From NCBI RefSeq assembly GCF_009766105.1, contig NZ_LMUH01000022.1:285545-349544 (forward strand): a stretch of DNA of 64,000 bases. Reading direction: 5' to 3'. The position numbers were made by a program, and so were the translations under genes. Of the stretch, positions 1 through 8,564 are shown piece after piece (position 1 is the stretch's first letter; each line of letters starts with the position of its first letter). This DNA comes from Granulicella sp. S156 (GTDB taxonomy: Bacteria > Acidobacteriota > Terriglobia > Terriglobales > Acidobacteriaceae). The notes under the pieces are model-generated. The model searched no databases, was not told where the DNA came from, and was given only the letters and a program-made list of their open reading frames with translations.

Positions 1-1176
1 GACCCCGTCTCCGACCGCACGATGGTCCTGAACATGGGCCCGCAACACCCCTCCACCCATGGCGTCTTGCGCCTGGTCCTCGAGATCGATGGCGAAACCG
101 TCGTCTCCCTCGCACCCGACATCGGCTACCTGCACACCGGCATCGAGAAGACCTGCGAGGCCAAGTTCTACCAGCAGGTCGTGCCGATGACCGACCGCAT
201 CGACTACCTCTGTCCCATGACCAACAACCTGGCCTACGCGCTGGCTGTTGAAAAGCTGCTGCAACTCGAGATCCCCGAACGCGCCCAATACCTGCGCGTG
301 CTGTTCAACGAGTTGACCCGCATCCAGTCGCACCTGGTCTGGCTGGGCACGCACGCCATGGATATCGGCGCGCTCACCGTCTTCCTCTACTGCTTCCGCG
401 AGCGCGAGCAGCTGCTGCGTATCTTCGAGGCCGTTAGCGGCCAGCGCATGATGACCAGCTACATCCGCGTCGGCGGCCTGGCGCTGGAGCCGCCACTCGA
501 CATCTACAAGCAGATTCGCACCTTCCTCAAGGACTTCCCCTCCAAGATCGAAGAGTACGAAGGCCTGCTAAACAGCAATCCGATCTGGATGGCACGCCTC
601 AAGGGTGTGGGCTATCTCTCTGCCGCAGACGCCATCGCACTCGGCGTTACCGGACCGCCTCTGCGCGCGTCAGGAGTGGACTTCGACGTCCGCCGCGACA
701 TGCCCTACTCCGGCTACGAGAAGTTCCAGTTCAACGTTCCGACCTCGACGGTCGGTGATGTGTGGGCGCGTTATATCGTCCGCATGCAGGAGTTTCGCGA
801 GAGCGTAAAGATCTGCCTGCAGGCTCTGGACGGCCTGCCGGAAGGCCGCATCACCGCCGACGCGCCGAAGATTGTTCTGCCCGACCGCGAGCAGATGAAG
901 ACCCAGATGGAGTCGCTCATCCATCACTTCAAGATCGTGACGGAAGGCTTCCAGGTCCCAGCCGGTGAGGCCACCAGCTCGGTCGAAGCGCCGCACGGCA
1001 TGATGAACTACTACGTCGTCTCGGACGGCACGGCCAAACCGTACCGCGTGCATATGCGCAACCCCGGATTCGCTACGCTACAGGCTCTTGAAACGATGTG
1101 CAAAGGCAAGCTGCTTGCCGATGTTGTCGCTGTCATTGGATCTATCGACATTGTGCTCGGAGAGATCGACCGCTAA
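1..1176 (+). CDS. nuoD: NADH-quinone oxidoreductase subunit D, 5' end outside window
   Basis: 49 kDa-type subunit of complex I. It sits in the peripheral arm next to the quinone-binding cavity and passes electrons from the Fe-S chain to quinone. The reading frame is open from base 1 through the first ATG at 22 (DPVSDRTMVLNMGPQHPSTH), so the true start most likely lies a few codons upstream, outside the window. The GPQHPSTHG motif that helps form the quinone site is present, as are the family motifs GYLHTGIEK and YLCPMTNN and the C-terminal DIVLGEIDR ending. Length (about 390 residues) matches NuoD. It is the first visible gene of a nuo operon read to the right. Confidence 0.97.
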   Translation, partial: DPVSDRTMVLNMGPQHPSTHGVLRLVLEIDGETVVSLAPDIGYLHTGIEKTCEAKFYQQVVPMTDRIDYLCPMTNNLAYALAVEKLLQLEIPERAQYLRVLFNELTRIQSHLVWLGTHAMDIGALTVFLYCFREREQLLRIFEAVSGQRMMTSYIRVGGLALEPPLDIYKQIRTFLKDFPSKIEEYEGLLNSNPIWMARLKGVGYLSAADAIALGVTGPPLRASGVDFDVRRDMPYSGYEKFQFNVPTSTVGDVWARYIVRMQEFRESVKICLQALDGLPEGRITADAPKIVLPDREQMKTQMESLIHHFKIVTEGFQVPAGEATSSVEAPHGMMNYYVVSDGTAKPYRVHMRNPGFATLQALETMCKGKLLADVVAVIGSIDIVLGEIDR

Positions 1177-1179
1177 CCG

Positions 1180-1222
1180 CTTTTGTTTTTCTTGTTGTCA
1201 TCCCCGTAGGGGATCTGCTTCA
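1180..1222. repeat. dispersed intergenic repeat, family A copy 1
   Basis: A T-rich lead (ttttgtttttcttgttgtca) followed by the small palindrome TCCCCGTAGGGGA and then tctgctt. The same module recurs at 8869-8935, 11016-11088 and, as an inverted pair, at 21409-21518. It lies directly after the nuoD stop. The copies differ in the palindrome (TCCCC..GGGGA or ATTCCC..GGGAAT) but keep base pairing, which suggests a conserved hairpin. Confidence 0.75.
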
Positions 1223-1251
1223 CCGTAGTTGCACTGAACCCGGAGGCCACA

Positions 1252-1557
1252 ATCAACGAACGCCTCCACACCGAACTCTGGACCTCCTGGGCGTCTCTGC
1301 TCCGCAGTTACGCAGCCGCCCACGGACTCAACGCACCGCAGCATGCCGTAGTCGAAGTCAGCGCCGAAGAGATCACACTCCGCGTTGGCAGCAGATGGCT
1401 CCGGTTTACACAGCACGAGATGCAGCACAGCGACGAAGCGGCCGTTCCCTTCGCGCTCCAGGAAAACGGCAGCGTAAGCATCAACCACGCCGCTGAAGAA
1501 GAGATGGATCTCGCCGCCGAGCGGCTGGCACGCGAGATGATGTACCCGCCGCAGTAG
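1252..1557 (+). CDS. small conserved-looking protein between nuoD and nuoE, possible ATC start
   Basis: An open frame of about 101 codons fills the space between nuoD and nuoE and ends in TAG at 1555-1557. It has no ATG, GTG or TTG at a sensible place near its beginning. A strong GGAGG (1242-1246) is followed five bases later by ATC at 1252, so I propose ATC as the initiation codon. The product would begin (M)NERLHTELWTSWASLLRSY. It is acidic, soluble and ends EEEMDLAAERLAREMMYPPQ. No family recognised. Its position inside the complex I operon suggests a role linked to that operon, but that is inference. A downstream start or a sequencing difference at the start codon are alternatives. Confidence 0.5.
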   Translation: MNERLHTELWTSWASLLRSYAAAHGLNAPQHAVVEVSAEEITLRVGSRWLRFTQHEMQHSDEAAVPFALQENGSVSINHAAEEEMDLAAERLAREMMYPPQ

Positions 1558-1647
1558 TCTTTGCTTTACTCCGCGCCCTTCGCGTTCACCTCTGCGAACT
1601 CCGCGTCAAGGTTTTTGCTTTTGCAGTTCTTCAGGAACAGGATCAAA

Positions 1648-2157
1648 ATGGCCGTCGTCCCCAACACGATCTTCTCTCCCGAGACCGCCGCCCGCTTCGA
1701 CAAGCTGGCCTCGATCTATCCCGTCAAGCGCTCGGCGCTCATCCCCATGCTGCTCTATGCGCAGGATGAGGTCGGCTATGTCAGCGATGAAGTCGTAGCG
1801 GAATTAGCCAAGCGCCTCGACCTGCTCGAGCTCGACGTTCGCGGCGTACTCAGCTACTACTCGATGCTGCGCACCAAGCCCGCGGGCAAGTATAACGTGC
1901 AGGTCTGCACCAACATCTCCTGCATGCTGCGCGGCGGCTTCGAGCTGCTGGACCACTGCAAGAAGACCCTCGGCATCGGCCACAAAGGCGTCACCCCCGA
2001 CGGCCTCTTCTCCCTCGAAGAGGTCGAGTGCATCGGAGCCTGTTGCTGGGCTCCCGCCGTGCAGGTGAACTACGACTTCCACGACGACCTTACCCCCGCC
2101 AAAATGGACGCAGTGCTTGCCGACTACGCCGCAGGACGCGGAAAGGATGTGAAGTAG
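1648..2157 (+). CDS. nuoE: NADH-quinone oxidoreductase subunit E (24 kDa-type)
   Basis: Thioredoxin-fold subunit carrying the N1a [2Fe-2S] cluster; it partners NuoF in the NADH-oxidising tip of complex I. The four cluster cysteines are visible as C-x4-C in VCTNISC and C-x3-C in ECIGACC. The frame is open upstream to 1561, but that part is a repeat-like spacer. The ATG at 1648, preceded by a purine-rich AGGAACAGGA, gives a 169-residue protein of normal length beginning MAVVPNTIFS. The stop codon is followed immediately, with no spacer, by the nuoF start. Confidence 0.95.
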   Translation: MAVVPNTIFSPETAARFDKLASIYPVKRSALIPMLLYAQDEVGYVSDEVVAELAKRLDLLELDVRGVLSYYSMLRTKPAGKYNVQVCTNISCMLRGGFELLDHCKKTLGIGHKGVTPDGLFSLEEVECIGACCWAPAVQVNYDFHDDLTPAKMDAVLADYAAGRGKDVK

Positions 2158-3492
2158 ATGCCTACTCTCGTCTCCCATCCCGATGAAGTCAAAGTCGTCT
2201 CCCGCCGCTTCGGCCTGGGCGCAGAAGCTATCGACAAATACATTGAGCTCGACGGCTACAAGGCCGTCCAGAAGGCGATCGAACAGGGTCCGGAGTGGAT
2301 CGTCAATGAGATGAAAGCCAGCGGACTTCGCGGTCGCGGCGGCGCGGGCTTCCCCACCGGCATGAAGTGGTCGTTCGTGCCCAAGGTCTCCGAAAAACCC
2401 AAGTACGTGCTCGTGAACGGCGACGAGTCCGAGCCCGGCACCTGCAAAGACCACGTCATCTTCCTGCACGACCCGCATGCCGTCATCGAAGGCACCATGA
2501 TCGCGGGCCTCGCGATCGGCGCAAAGATGGGCTTCATCTATCTGCGCGGCGAGTACCGCTACCTGCTGAAGATCGTCGAAAAGGCCGTCGCCGATGCGTA
2601 CGCCAAGGGCATCCTCGGCAAGAACATCTTCGGCAAAGAGGGTGTGGACTTCGACATCATCACCCAGACCGGTGCAGGCGCGTACGAGGTCGGTGAAGAA
2701 TCAGCTCTGATGGAGTCCCTTGAGGGCAAGCGCGGTGTACCGCGCATCAAGCCTCCCTTCCCTGCGGTCGTCGGCCTCTACGGCGGCCCCACGGTCATCA
2801 ACAACGCCGAGACCATCGCCAACGCCCCACACATCCTGCTGATGGGCGGCGAGGCTTACGCCAAGTTGGGCAGCGAACGCAACGGCGGCACACGGCTGTT
2901 CGGCATCTCCGGCCACGTAGAACGCCCCGGCGTCTACGAGCTCCCCATGGGCTACTCCCTGCGCAAGGCGATCTATGAAGTAGCCGGCGGCATCAAGGAC
3001 GGCAAGCAGTTGAAGGCCGTGGTCCCCGGCGGCTCGTCCTGCCCGGTACTCAAGGCCGACGAGATCGATGTAGGCCTCGACTTCGACCAGATGGGCAAGG
3101 CCGGCACCATGCTCGGATCGGGCGGCATCGTCGTCCTCGACGAGACCGTCTCCATCGTCGAGTTCGCACTGCGCACCATCCGCTTCTATCAGCATGAGTC
3201 CTGCGGCTGGTGCATCCCCTGCCGCGAGGGTACGGACTGGCTCAAGAAGACGCTGACACGCTTCCACGCGGGCGGCGGCAACAAGAAAGACATCGACAAC
3301 ATCCAGTACCTCGCCGAGAACATGATGGGCCGCACCTTCTGCCCACTCGGCGACGCAGCTGCGATGCCCACGCTTGGCTTCATCAAGAAATTCCGCTCCG
3401 AGTTCGAGGAGTATCTGGCGGGTGCTCGCGTCGAGCACCCACTCATTCAGATTCAACCGGTCGGCGAACCGGAACTTGCAGGCGCACACTAA
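2158..3492 (+). CDS. nuoF: NADH-quinone oxidoreductase subunit F (51 kDa-type)
   Basis: Flavoprotein that binds NADH and FMN and holds the N3 [4Fe-4S] cluster; the electron entry point of complex I. Visible motifs are the glycine-rich FMN/NAD loop GLRGRGGAGFPTGMKW, the NGDESEPGTCKDH segment, and the cluster ligands CGWCIPCREG with the fourth cysteine in RTFCPLGDAA. Length of 444 residues is typical. The ATG abuts the nuoE TAG, so the two are probably translationally coupled. Confidence 0.97.
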   Translation: MPTLVSHPDEVKVVSRRFGLGAEAIDKYIELDGYKAVQKAIEQGPEWIVNEMKASGLRGRGGAGFPTGMKWSFVPKVSEKPKYVLVNGDESEPGTCKDHVIFLHDPHAVIEGTMIAGLAIGAKMGFIYLRGEYRYLLKIVEKAVADAYAKGILGKNIFGKEGVDFDIITQTGAGAYEVGEESALMESLEGKRGVPRIKPPFPAVVGLYGGPTVINNAETIANAPHILLMGGEAYAKLGSERNGGTRLFGISGHVERPGVYELPMGYSLRKAIYEVAGGIKDGKQLKAVVPGGSSCPVLKADEIDVGLDFDQMGKAGTMLGSGGIVVLDETVSIVEFALRTIRFYQHESCGWCIPCREGTDWLKKTLTRFHAGGGNKKDIDNIQYLAENMMGRTFCPLGDAAAMPTLGFIKKFRSEFEEYLAGARVEHPLIQIQPVGEPELAGAH

Positions 3493-3548
3493 GAACAACC
3501 CCCGATACTCTTTGGTTTCGGTAGCCCACGGTAAGGAGAAGGAAGTCG

Positions 3549-4253
3549 ATGAAGCTGTTCAATTTACTTAAAATCGGCGCTTTTGTTCTGGCGACCTCTC
3601 TTATGCCGCTGGCCGCACAGGCACAGTTCGATGGAGCTCCGCCGAGCAACGGCCTGCACAATCTATCCCTTCTGAAGCCTCCCGCTGGAAGCAAGGTAGC
3701 CATCGTTGTCTTCGAAGACCTCGGCTGCCCAGCCTGTGCGCACGCGCATCCAATTGAGCTTCAAGCTGCGGCTGCGGCGCATGTGCCGATCCTGCGTTTC
3801 GATTTCCCCTTCGAATCGCACATCTGGACACAACAGGGTGCGGTTTGCGCCCGCTATATCCAAAACAAAATCAGCCCGAAGCTGGCCGATGAATACCGCA
3901 GCGATGTCTTTACAGCACAGAACTCCATTGCCAACAAAGACGACCTGCAGCGGTTTACAGAGAACTGGCTACAGCGCCACAACCAGCGAATGCCTTTCGT
4001 GATGGACCCGGACGGATCGCTCGCCAACGCCGTTCGCAGCGACTATGAATTGGGTCGCCGCATCAACGTGGGATTTACGCCAACCATCATTGTCGTCAGC
4101 AAAGATAAGCAACAGGTCGTATGCGGTACAGGCAACAACAGCTACGACGACCCAACACGCATTCGCTCGGTAGCGGATGCGGCAGTCGCACAGACCCGAA
4201 ATGCTGCAACCCCAGCACAACCGGCAAAACAGGCAAAGAGTGGACGGAGCTAA
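3549..4253 (+). CDS. exported DsbA-like thioredoxin-fold protein inside the nuo operon
   Basis: 234 residues. It starts with a classical signal peptide (MKLFNLLKIGAFVLATSLMP, with an AQA-type cleavage region near residue 25), so it should act in the periplasm. The mature part has a thioredoxin-fold beginning (KVAIVVFEDLGCPACAHAHP) with a CPAC redox motif, close to the DsbA CPHC type, and a later GFTPTIIVVS segment that supplies the cis-proline loop. It is therefore a thiol:disulfide oxidoreductase or disulfide reductase; the natural substrate is unknown. A ribosome site (aaggagaaggaag) lies just before the ATG at 3549. It lies 56 bases after nuoF and 84 before nuoG, in the same direction, so co-transcription is likely. 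Confidence 0.8.
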   Translation: MKLFNLLKIGAFVLATSLMPLAAQAQFDGAPPSNGLHNLSLLKPPAGSKVAIVVFEDLGCPACAHAHPIELQAAAAAHVPILRFDFPFESHIWTQQGAVCARYIQNKISPKLADEYRSDVFTAQNSIANKDDLQRFTENWLQRHNQRMPFVMDPDGSLANAVRSDYELGRRINVGFTPTIIVVSKDKQQVVCGTGNNSYDDPTRIRSVADAAVAQTRNAATPAQPAKQAKSGRS

Positions 4254-4337
4254 GGTCGAATCGATGTCCATCGTCCCCCTCCACACCACGCGCTTTGCGC
4301 CGCACACACCAGTTCCCGGTAGGATTTAGAGAAGCCT

Positions 4338-6728
4338 ATGCCAGACGTAAACTTCATCGTAGACGGCCAGAAACTCACCGCACCCGCGGGCACGCTCCTC
4401 ATTGATGCCTGCAAGTCCGCCGGCATTGAGATTCCCGCCTTCTGTTACTACCCCGGCCTCTCGCTGCAGGCTGCCTGCCGCATGTGCGTGGTGCGCATCG
4501 AGAAAGCCCCCAAGCTCGCCACCGCCTGCACCACCACGGTCGCCGAGGGCATGAACGTCACCACGGAGTCGCCCGAGATTGCCCAGGCTCGTAAAGCGAC
4601 CCTGCAACTCCTGCTCGGCAACCACCCGCTCGACTGCCCCGTCTGCGATGCCGGTGGCGAGTGCGAGCTGCAGGACATGACCTTCAAGTACGGCGCGGCA
4701 GACTCTTTCTATACCGAGCCCAAGAATCATCGCGAGGAGCAGAAGTGGTCGCCCGTGGTCTACTTCGACCGCCCGCGCTGCATCCTCTGCTATCGCTGCG
4801 TGCGTATGTGCGGCGAAGGCATGGACGTCTTCGCACTCGGCATCCAGAACCGCGGCAGCTCGTCGGTCATCGCGCCGAACGTGCCCTCGCAACTCGCTTC
4901 ACTCCTGAACGCGGGGGCAGACCAGGCCCAACTCGACTGCGAGCAGTGCGGCATGTGCATCGATGCCTGCCCCGTAGGCGCGCTGACCAGCGGCACCTAT
5001 CGCTACAAGACCCGTCCCTGGGAGATGAACCACGTCGCTACCGTCTGCACCCACTGCGGCGATGGCTGCAAGACCACGCTGGGCGTTCGCTCCGTCTCCG
5101 ACGGCAGCGAGATCGTGCGCGGCGACAACCGCGACAAGTCCGGCATGAACGGCGACTTCCTCTGCAACAAGGGCCGCTATGCCTTCGACTTCACCAACAA
5201 CATCGAACGCCTGACCTCACCTCTGGTTCGCCAGGCCGACGGCAAGCTCAAGCCCGTCTCCTGGGACGAAGCGCTGAAGTTCACCGGCAAGAAGCTGCGC
5301 GAGCTCCGCGACACACGCGGCCCGCAGTCGATCGGCGTCATCGGCTCCAACCGCACCACCAACGAAGAGAACTACCTCCTTCAAAAATTCGCGCGCACGG
5401 TGCTCGGTACCAACAACATCGACCACCACCGCACGGCGGACTTCGTCACCCTCGCCAACGCCCTCCAGGGCACGACGGGACGATTCGCCTCGCAACGCAA
5501 CGTTGAGAACGCCCAGGCACTGCTGGTCATCGGCGGCGATCCCACCAATCAAGCCCCGCTCACCGCGTGGAACCTGCGCACGAACGTTCGCCTGAACAAG
5601 GCTCGCCTCTACATCGCGAACCACGAAGAGATCAAACTCCGTCGCCAGGCCAAAGATTTCATCCAGGTCCAGCAGTTCGGCTATGGATCTCTCGCCAGCT
5701 ATCTCGCAGGCAACAACGCAGCCGCCGAAGGCGCCTCCATCGTGGCCCAGGCCGACCAGCTCTCCAACTTCCGCACTGCCATCCAAGCGGAAGAGAAGCT
5801 CATCGTCCTGATCGGCAACGAAGTCCGCGGCGGCGAACTCGCCAACCTGATCAAGGCTCTGCCCAACGCCAGGTTCGCCCTGATGGCCGACTACGTGAAC
5901 TCGCGCGGCGCCTCCGACATGGGCCTGCTGCCCGACGCACTCCCGGGCTACCAGCCGCTCTCCGGCTCCGCGCTGGCGAACGAATACACCGCCCCCACGG
6001 CTCCCGGCCTCGACCTGCTCGCCATGTTCGACGCCGCCACCCGTGGCGACCTCTCTGCCCTCTACGTCGTCGGATCGAATCCCATCAAGCGCTTCGGCAT
6101 CGATCCCTTCGCGCTCAAGGACACCTTCTTCATCGTGCAGGACCTCTTCCTCACCGAGACCGCACAGATCGCCGATGTCGTCTTCCCCGCTGCCAACCTC
6201 TACGAGAAGGCCGGTTCGGTCACCAACAGCTATGGCGACCTCCAGCTCGTCAGCAAAGCCGCCGACAAAGCCGGCACCCGCTCCGACTTCGAGCTCATCG
6301 TCCGCCTCGCCGACCATATGGGCCACGACATCAAAACCCTAGTACCCTTCGGCAAAGGCCTCCGCGCCGACATGGGCCAGAGCCGCGGCGCACAGAGCGG
6401 CGAAGCTGACCGCCATGCCGTGTGGTTGATGGCCAACAACATGGAGCCGAAGCTTTCGCCCTTCGATCCCTTCGCCATCCTCGACGAGATTCAACGCGTC
6501 GTTCCTGGCTACGACAAACTCCTCCGCCTGCAGCTTCTCAGCGGCAACGATCAGCACATCGCTCCTGCTTCCACCGGTCTCGTGCAGATCGAAAACCGTA
6601 AGGATCTCGTGCTGCCCTCGTCGGACACGCTATTTACCTCGGGCTCACTCACACGCTATTCCCCCATGCTGCAGGATGTGCAGCGCCACCAGGAAACCGA
6701 AGTCGCCGATCATCTGGCTGCCGATTAA
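4338..6728 (+). CDS. nuoG: NADH-quinone oxidoreductase subunit G (75 kDa-type)
   Basis: 796 residues; the main Fe-S wire of the complex I hydrophilic arm. The N-terminal ferredoxin domain has cysteines in FCYYPGLSLQAACRMCV. The His/Cys [4Fe-4S] site is NHPLDCPVCDAGGECELQD. Two further [4Fe-4S] sites follow, CILCYRCVRMC and CEQCGMCIDACPVGAL. The C-terminal molybdopterin-oxidoreductase-like half begins with VCTHCGDGCKTTLG and a later FLCNKGR, which together supply the four cysteines of the extra cluster called N7 in bacterial enzymes that have it. The C-terminal half is expected to be catalytically silent in complex I. Confidence 0.96.
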   Translation: MPDVNFIVDGQKLTAPAGTLLIDACKSAGIEIPAFCYYPGLSLQAACRMCVVRIEKAPKLATACTTTVAEGMNVTTESPEIAQARKATLQLLLGNHPLDCPVCDAGGECELQDMTFKYGAADSFYTEPKNHREEQKWSPVVYFDRPRCILCYRCVRMCGEGMDVFALGIQNRGSSSVIAPNVPSQLASLLNAGADQAQLDCEQCGMCIDACPVGALTSGTYRYKTRPWEMNHVATVCTHCGDGCKTTLGVRSVSDGSEIVRGDNRDKSGMNGDFLCNKGRYAFDFTNNIERLTSPLVRQADGKLKPVSWDEALKFTGKKLRELRDTRGPQSIGVIGSNRTTNEENYLLQKFARTVLGTNNIDHHRTADFVTLANALQGTTGRFASQRNVENAQALLVIGGDPTNQAPLTAWNLRTNVRLNKARLYIANHEEIKLRRQAKDFIQVQQFGYGSLASYLAGNNAAAEGASIVAQADQLSNFRTAIQAEEKLIVLIGNEVRGGELANLIKALPNARFALMADYVNSRGASDMGLLPDALPGYQPLSGSALANEYTAPTAPGLDLLAMFDAATRGDLSALYVVGSNPIKRFGIDPFALKDTFFIVQDLFLTETAQIADVVFPAANLYEKAGSVTNSYGDLQLVSKAADKAGTRSDFELIVRLADHMGHDIKTLVPFGKGLRADMGQSRGAQSGEADRHAVWLMANNMEPKLSPFDPFAILDEIQRVVPGYDKLLRLQLLSGNDQHIAPASTGLVQIENRKDLVLPSSDTLFTSGSLTRYSPMLQDVQRHQETEVADHLAAD

Positions 6729-6828
6729 CCCGTTGCTCAAATACTCATAGCTCTTAGCTGAAACGAAAACCCGAACCACCGTAGAACTCTGGGCCTAAGC
6801 CCTAAGACCTGGACCCTGAACCCTTACG

Positions 6829-7893
6829 ATGAGCCATCTCACTCCATCATTCACGACCTTCCTGCTCCTCACCATCGTCAAGATCGTGGTGGTGCTGGTC
6901 ATCACGCTCACCGCGGTGGCCTACACCGTGCTGCTGGAGCGCAAAGTTCTCGGCCGCATGCAGAACCGCTGGGGGCCCTCGCGCGTGGGCCCGTTCGGTC
7001 TGCTGCAGCCGCTGGCCGATGGCATCAAGCTCTTCCTCAAGGAAGACATGATGCCGCTCGCTGTCGAGCGCCCGCTCTTCGTGCTCGCCCCGATCATCGC
7101 GCTCTCCTGCGCGCTGATCTCGATCTCGGTCGTGCCGTTCGGTGCAAAGACCCTCGTCGGTGGCGTCGACATTTTCCAGATCGCCGATCTCAACATCGGG
7201 CTGCTGATCATCCTCGGCATCACGAGCATCGGCGTGTATGGCATCGCGCTCTCGGGCTGGTCGTCGAACAACAAGTACTCGCTCTTCGGCAGCCTCCGCG
7301 CCAGCGCCCAGCTCGTAAGCTATGAGCTCGCACTCGGCCTTTCTCTGGTGGGCGTCGTCCTGCGCGCAGGTTCGCTCTCGCTGCGCGACATCGTCAACTC
7401 GCAGTCGGCTCACGGCTTGCGCTCATGGAACGTCTTCGGCGGCTTCCAGATCATCGGCTTCTTCATCTATCTGATGGCCGCCTACGCCGAAACCAACCGC
7501 GCCCCCTTCGATCTTCCCGAGGCTGAATCCGAGCTCGTCGCCGGCTATCACACGGAGTACTCCTCCATGAAGTTCGCCATGTTCTTCATGGCTGAGTACG
7601 CCAACATGATCACCGTCGCCTGCGTCGCCACGCTGCTCTTCTTCGGCGGTGCCGGCACACCCTTCGGCCACCTGTTCGACGGCATCTTCGCAAGCGGCTT
7701 CATCCATGCCGTCCTGCCGATCTTCTGGTTCGTCAGCAAGATTCTCTTCTTCCTTCTGCTCTATATCTGGGTGCGCGCTACACTGCCGCGCTTCCGCTAC
7801 GACCAACTGATGGGATTCGGCTGGAAGTTCCTGATGCCGGTCGCCATGCTCAACATTCTCGCAACTGCCCTGGCCCTGGCCTATCACGGCTGA
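6829..7893 (+). CDS. nuoH: NADH-quinone oxidoreductase subunit H
   Basis: Membrane subunit (ND1 type, 354 residues, about eight transmembrane helices) that links the hydrophilic arm to the proton-pumping arm and forms the quinone entry channel. The loop RWGPSRVGPFGLLQPLAD and the acidic AETNRAPFDLPEAESELV stretch, both part of the quinone cavity, are intact. The spacer before it (6729-6828) shows no obvious coding content. The next gene is nuoJ, only 75 bases downstream, where many genomes place nuoI. Confidence 0.96.
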   Translation: MSHLTPSFTTFLLLTIVKIVVVLVITLTAVAYTVLLERKVLGRMQNRWGPSRVGPFGLLQPLADGIKLFLKEDMMPLAVERPLFVLAPIIALSCALISISVVPFGAKTLVGGVDIFQIADLNIGLLIILGITSIGVYGIALSGWSSNNKYSLFGSLRASAQLVSYELALGLSLVGVVLRAGSLSLRDIVNSQSAHGLRSWNVFGGFQIIGFFIYLMAAYAETNRAPFDLPEAESELVAGYHTEYSSMKFAMFFMAEYANMITVACVATLLFFGGAGTPFGHLFDGIFASGFIHAVLPIFWFVSKILFFLLLYIWVRATLPRFRYDQLMGFGWKFLMPVAMLNILATALALAYHG

Positions 7894-7968
7894 TCGTCAA
7901 CCTAACGCATTTACAATCGGTACGAACCGACAATCAAGAAATACATCAAGACCGGAAGTCACTAGCCG

Positions 7969-8475
7969 ATGCAAATCGCACTCTTCATCATCTTCGGACT
8001 GTTGGCCGTGGCTGGAGCGCTCAATCTCCTGTTCCAGCGCCACCCGATCAACTCGGCGCTCTCGCTGATCGTCGTCATGATGTCCCTGGCGGTCCTCTAC
8101 TGGTCGCTGGGCGCGGAGTTCCTCGCCGCCGCCCAGGTCATCGTCTACTCCGGCGCGATCATGGTGCTGTTCGTCTTCGTCATCATGCTGCTGAATGCGG
8201 GCGAAGAAGAGCGAACCCACGGCTCGAGAATTGCCTACATCGCCGGAATCCCCGGCGCTGCCGCCATCTTCTGCCTGCTGAGCTTCGTGTTTCTCTCCGA
8301 GAAGAAGCAGTTGGGAATGACGCAGCTCGGCGGTTATCTCACGAGCGCGGTCTCCAATATCTCCGAGATCTCGCACACCCTGTTTACTTCCCTGCTGCTG
8401 CCCTTTGAGGTGACCTCGATCCTGATCCTCGTAGCGATCCTCGGCGCAGTCGTGCTCGCACGGAAGGAGCTCTAA
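7969..8475 (+). CDS. nuoJ: NADH-quinone oxidoreductase subunit J
   Basis: Five-helix membrane subunit (ND6 type), 168 residues. The conserved helix with the pi-bulge region reads [20 protein letters not shown], and the N-terminal [11 protein letters not shown] segment is typical. It follows nuoH with a 75-base gap. Its TAA overlaps the start of a 29-codon ORF as TAATG at 8473-8477, indicating coupled translation. Confidence 0.94.
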   Translation: MQIALFIIFGLLAVAGALNLLFQRHPINSALSLIVVMMSLAVLYWSLGAEFLAAAQVIVYSGAIMVLFVFVIMLLNAGEEERTHGSRIAYIAGIPGAAAIFCLLSFVFLSEKKQLGMTQLGGYLTSAVSNISEISHTLFTSLLLPFEVTSILILVAILGAVVLARKEL

Positions 8476-8564
8476 TGCATCACCATCATTTTCCCCTCCT
8501 GATTCCGTTCCTCCTTTTAGCCGTCATTGTGCTGGTCGTCATCATCGTCCGGAGGAGGAACTAA
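8475..8564 (+). CDS. 29-residue His-rich single-helix membrane microprotein between nuoJ and nuoK
   Basis: Tiny ORF, ATG at 8475 and TAA at 8562-8564. It shares bases with both neighbours: nuoJ stop/own start TAATG at 8473-8477 and own stop/nuoK start TAATG at 8562-8566. The nuoK Shine-Dalgarno (GGAGGAGG, 8551-8558) lies inside its last codons. The product begins [12 protein letters not shown], continues as one hydrophobic helix of about 18 Leu/Ile/Val-rich residues, and ends with the positive cap VRRRN, which predicts a single-pass membrane protein with its C terminus in the cytoplasm. No family recognised. It may be a small complex I accessory subunit, or only a translational relay that carries ribosomes from nuoJ to nuoK. 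Confidence 0.65.
   Translation: MHHHHFPLLIPFLLLAVIVLVVIIVRRRN

Noticed and set aside
5217-6326. 369-codon open frame antisense to nuoG
   Set aside because: Gly/Val/Glu-rich translation with no domain; shadow of the nuoG reading frame.
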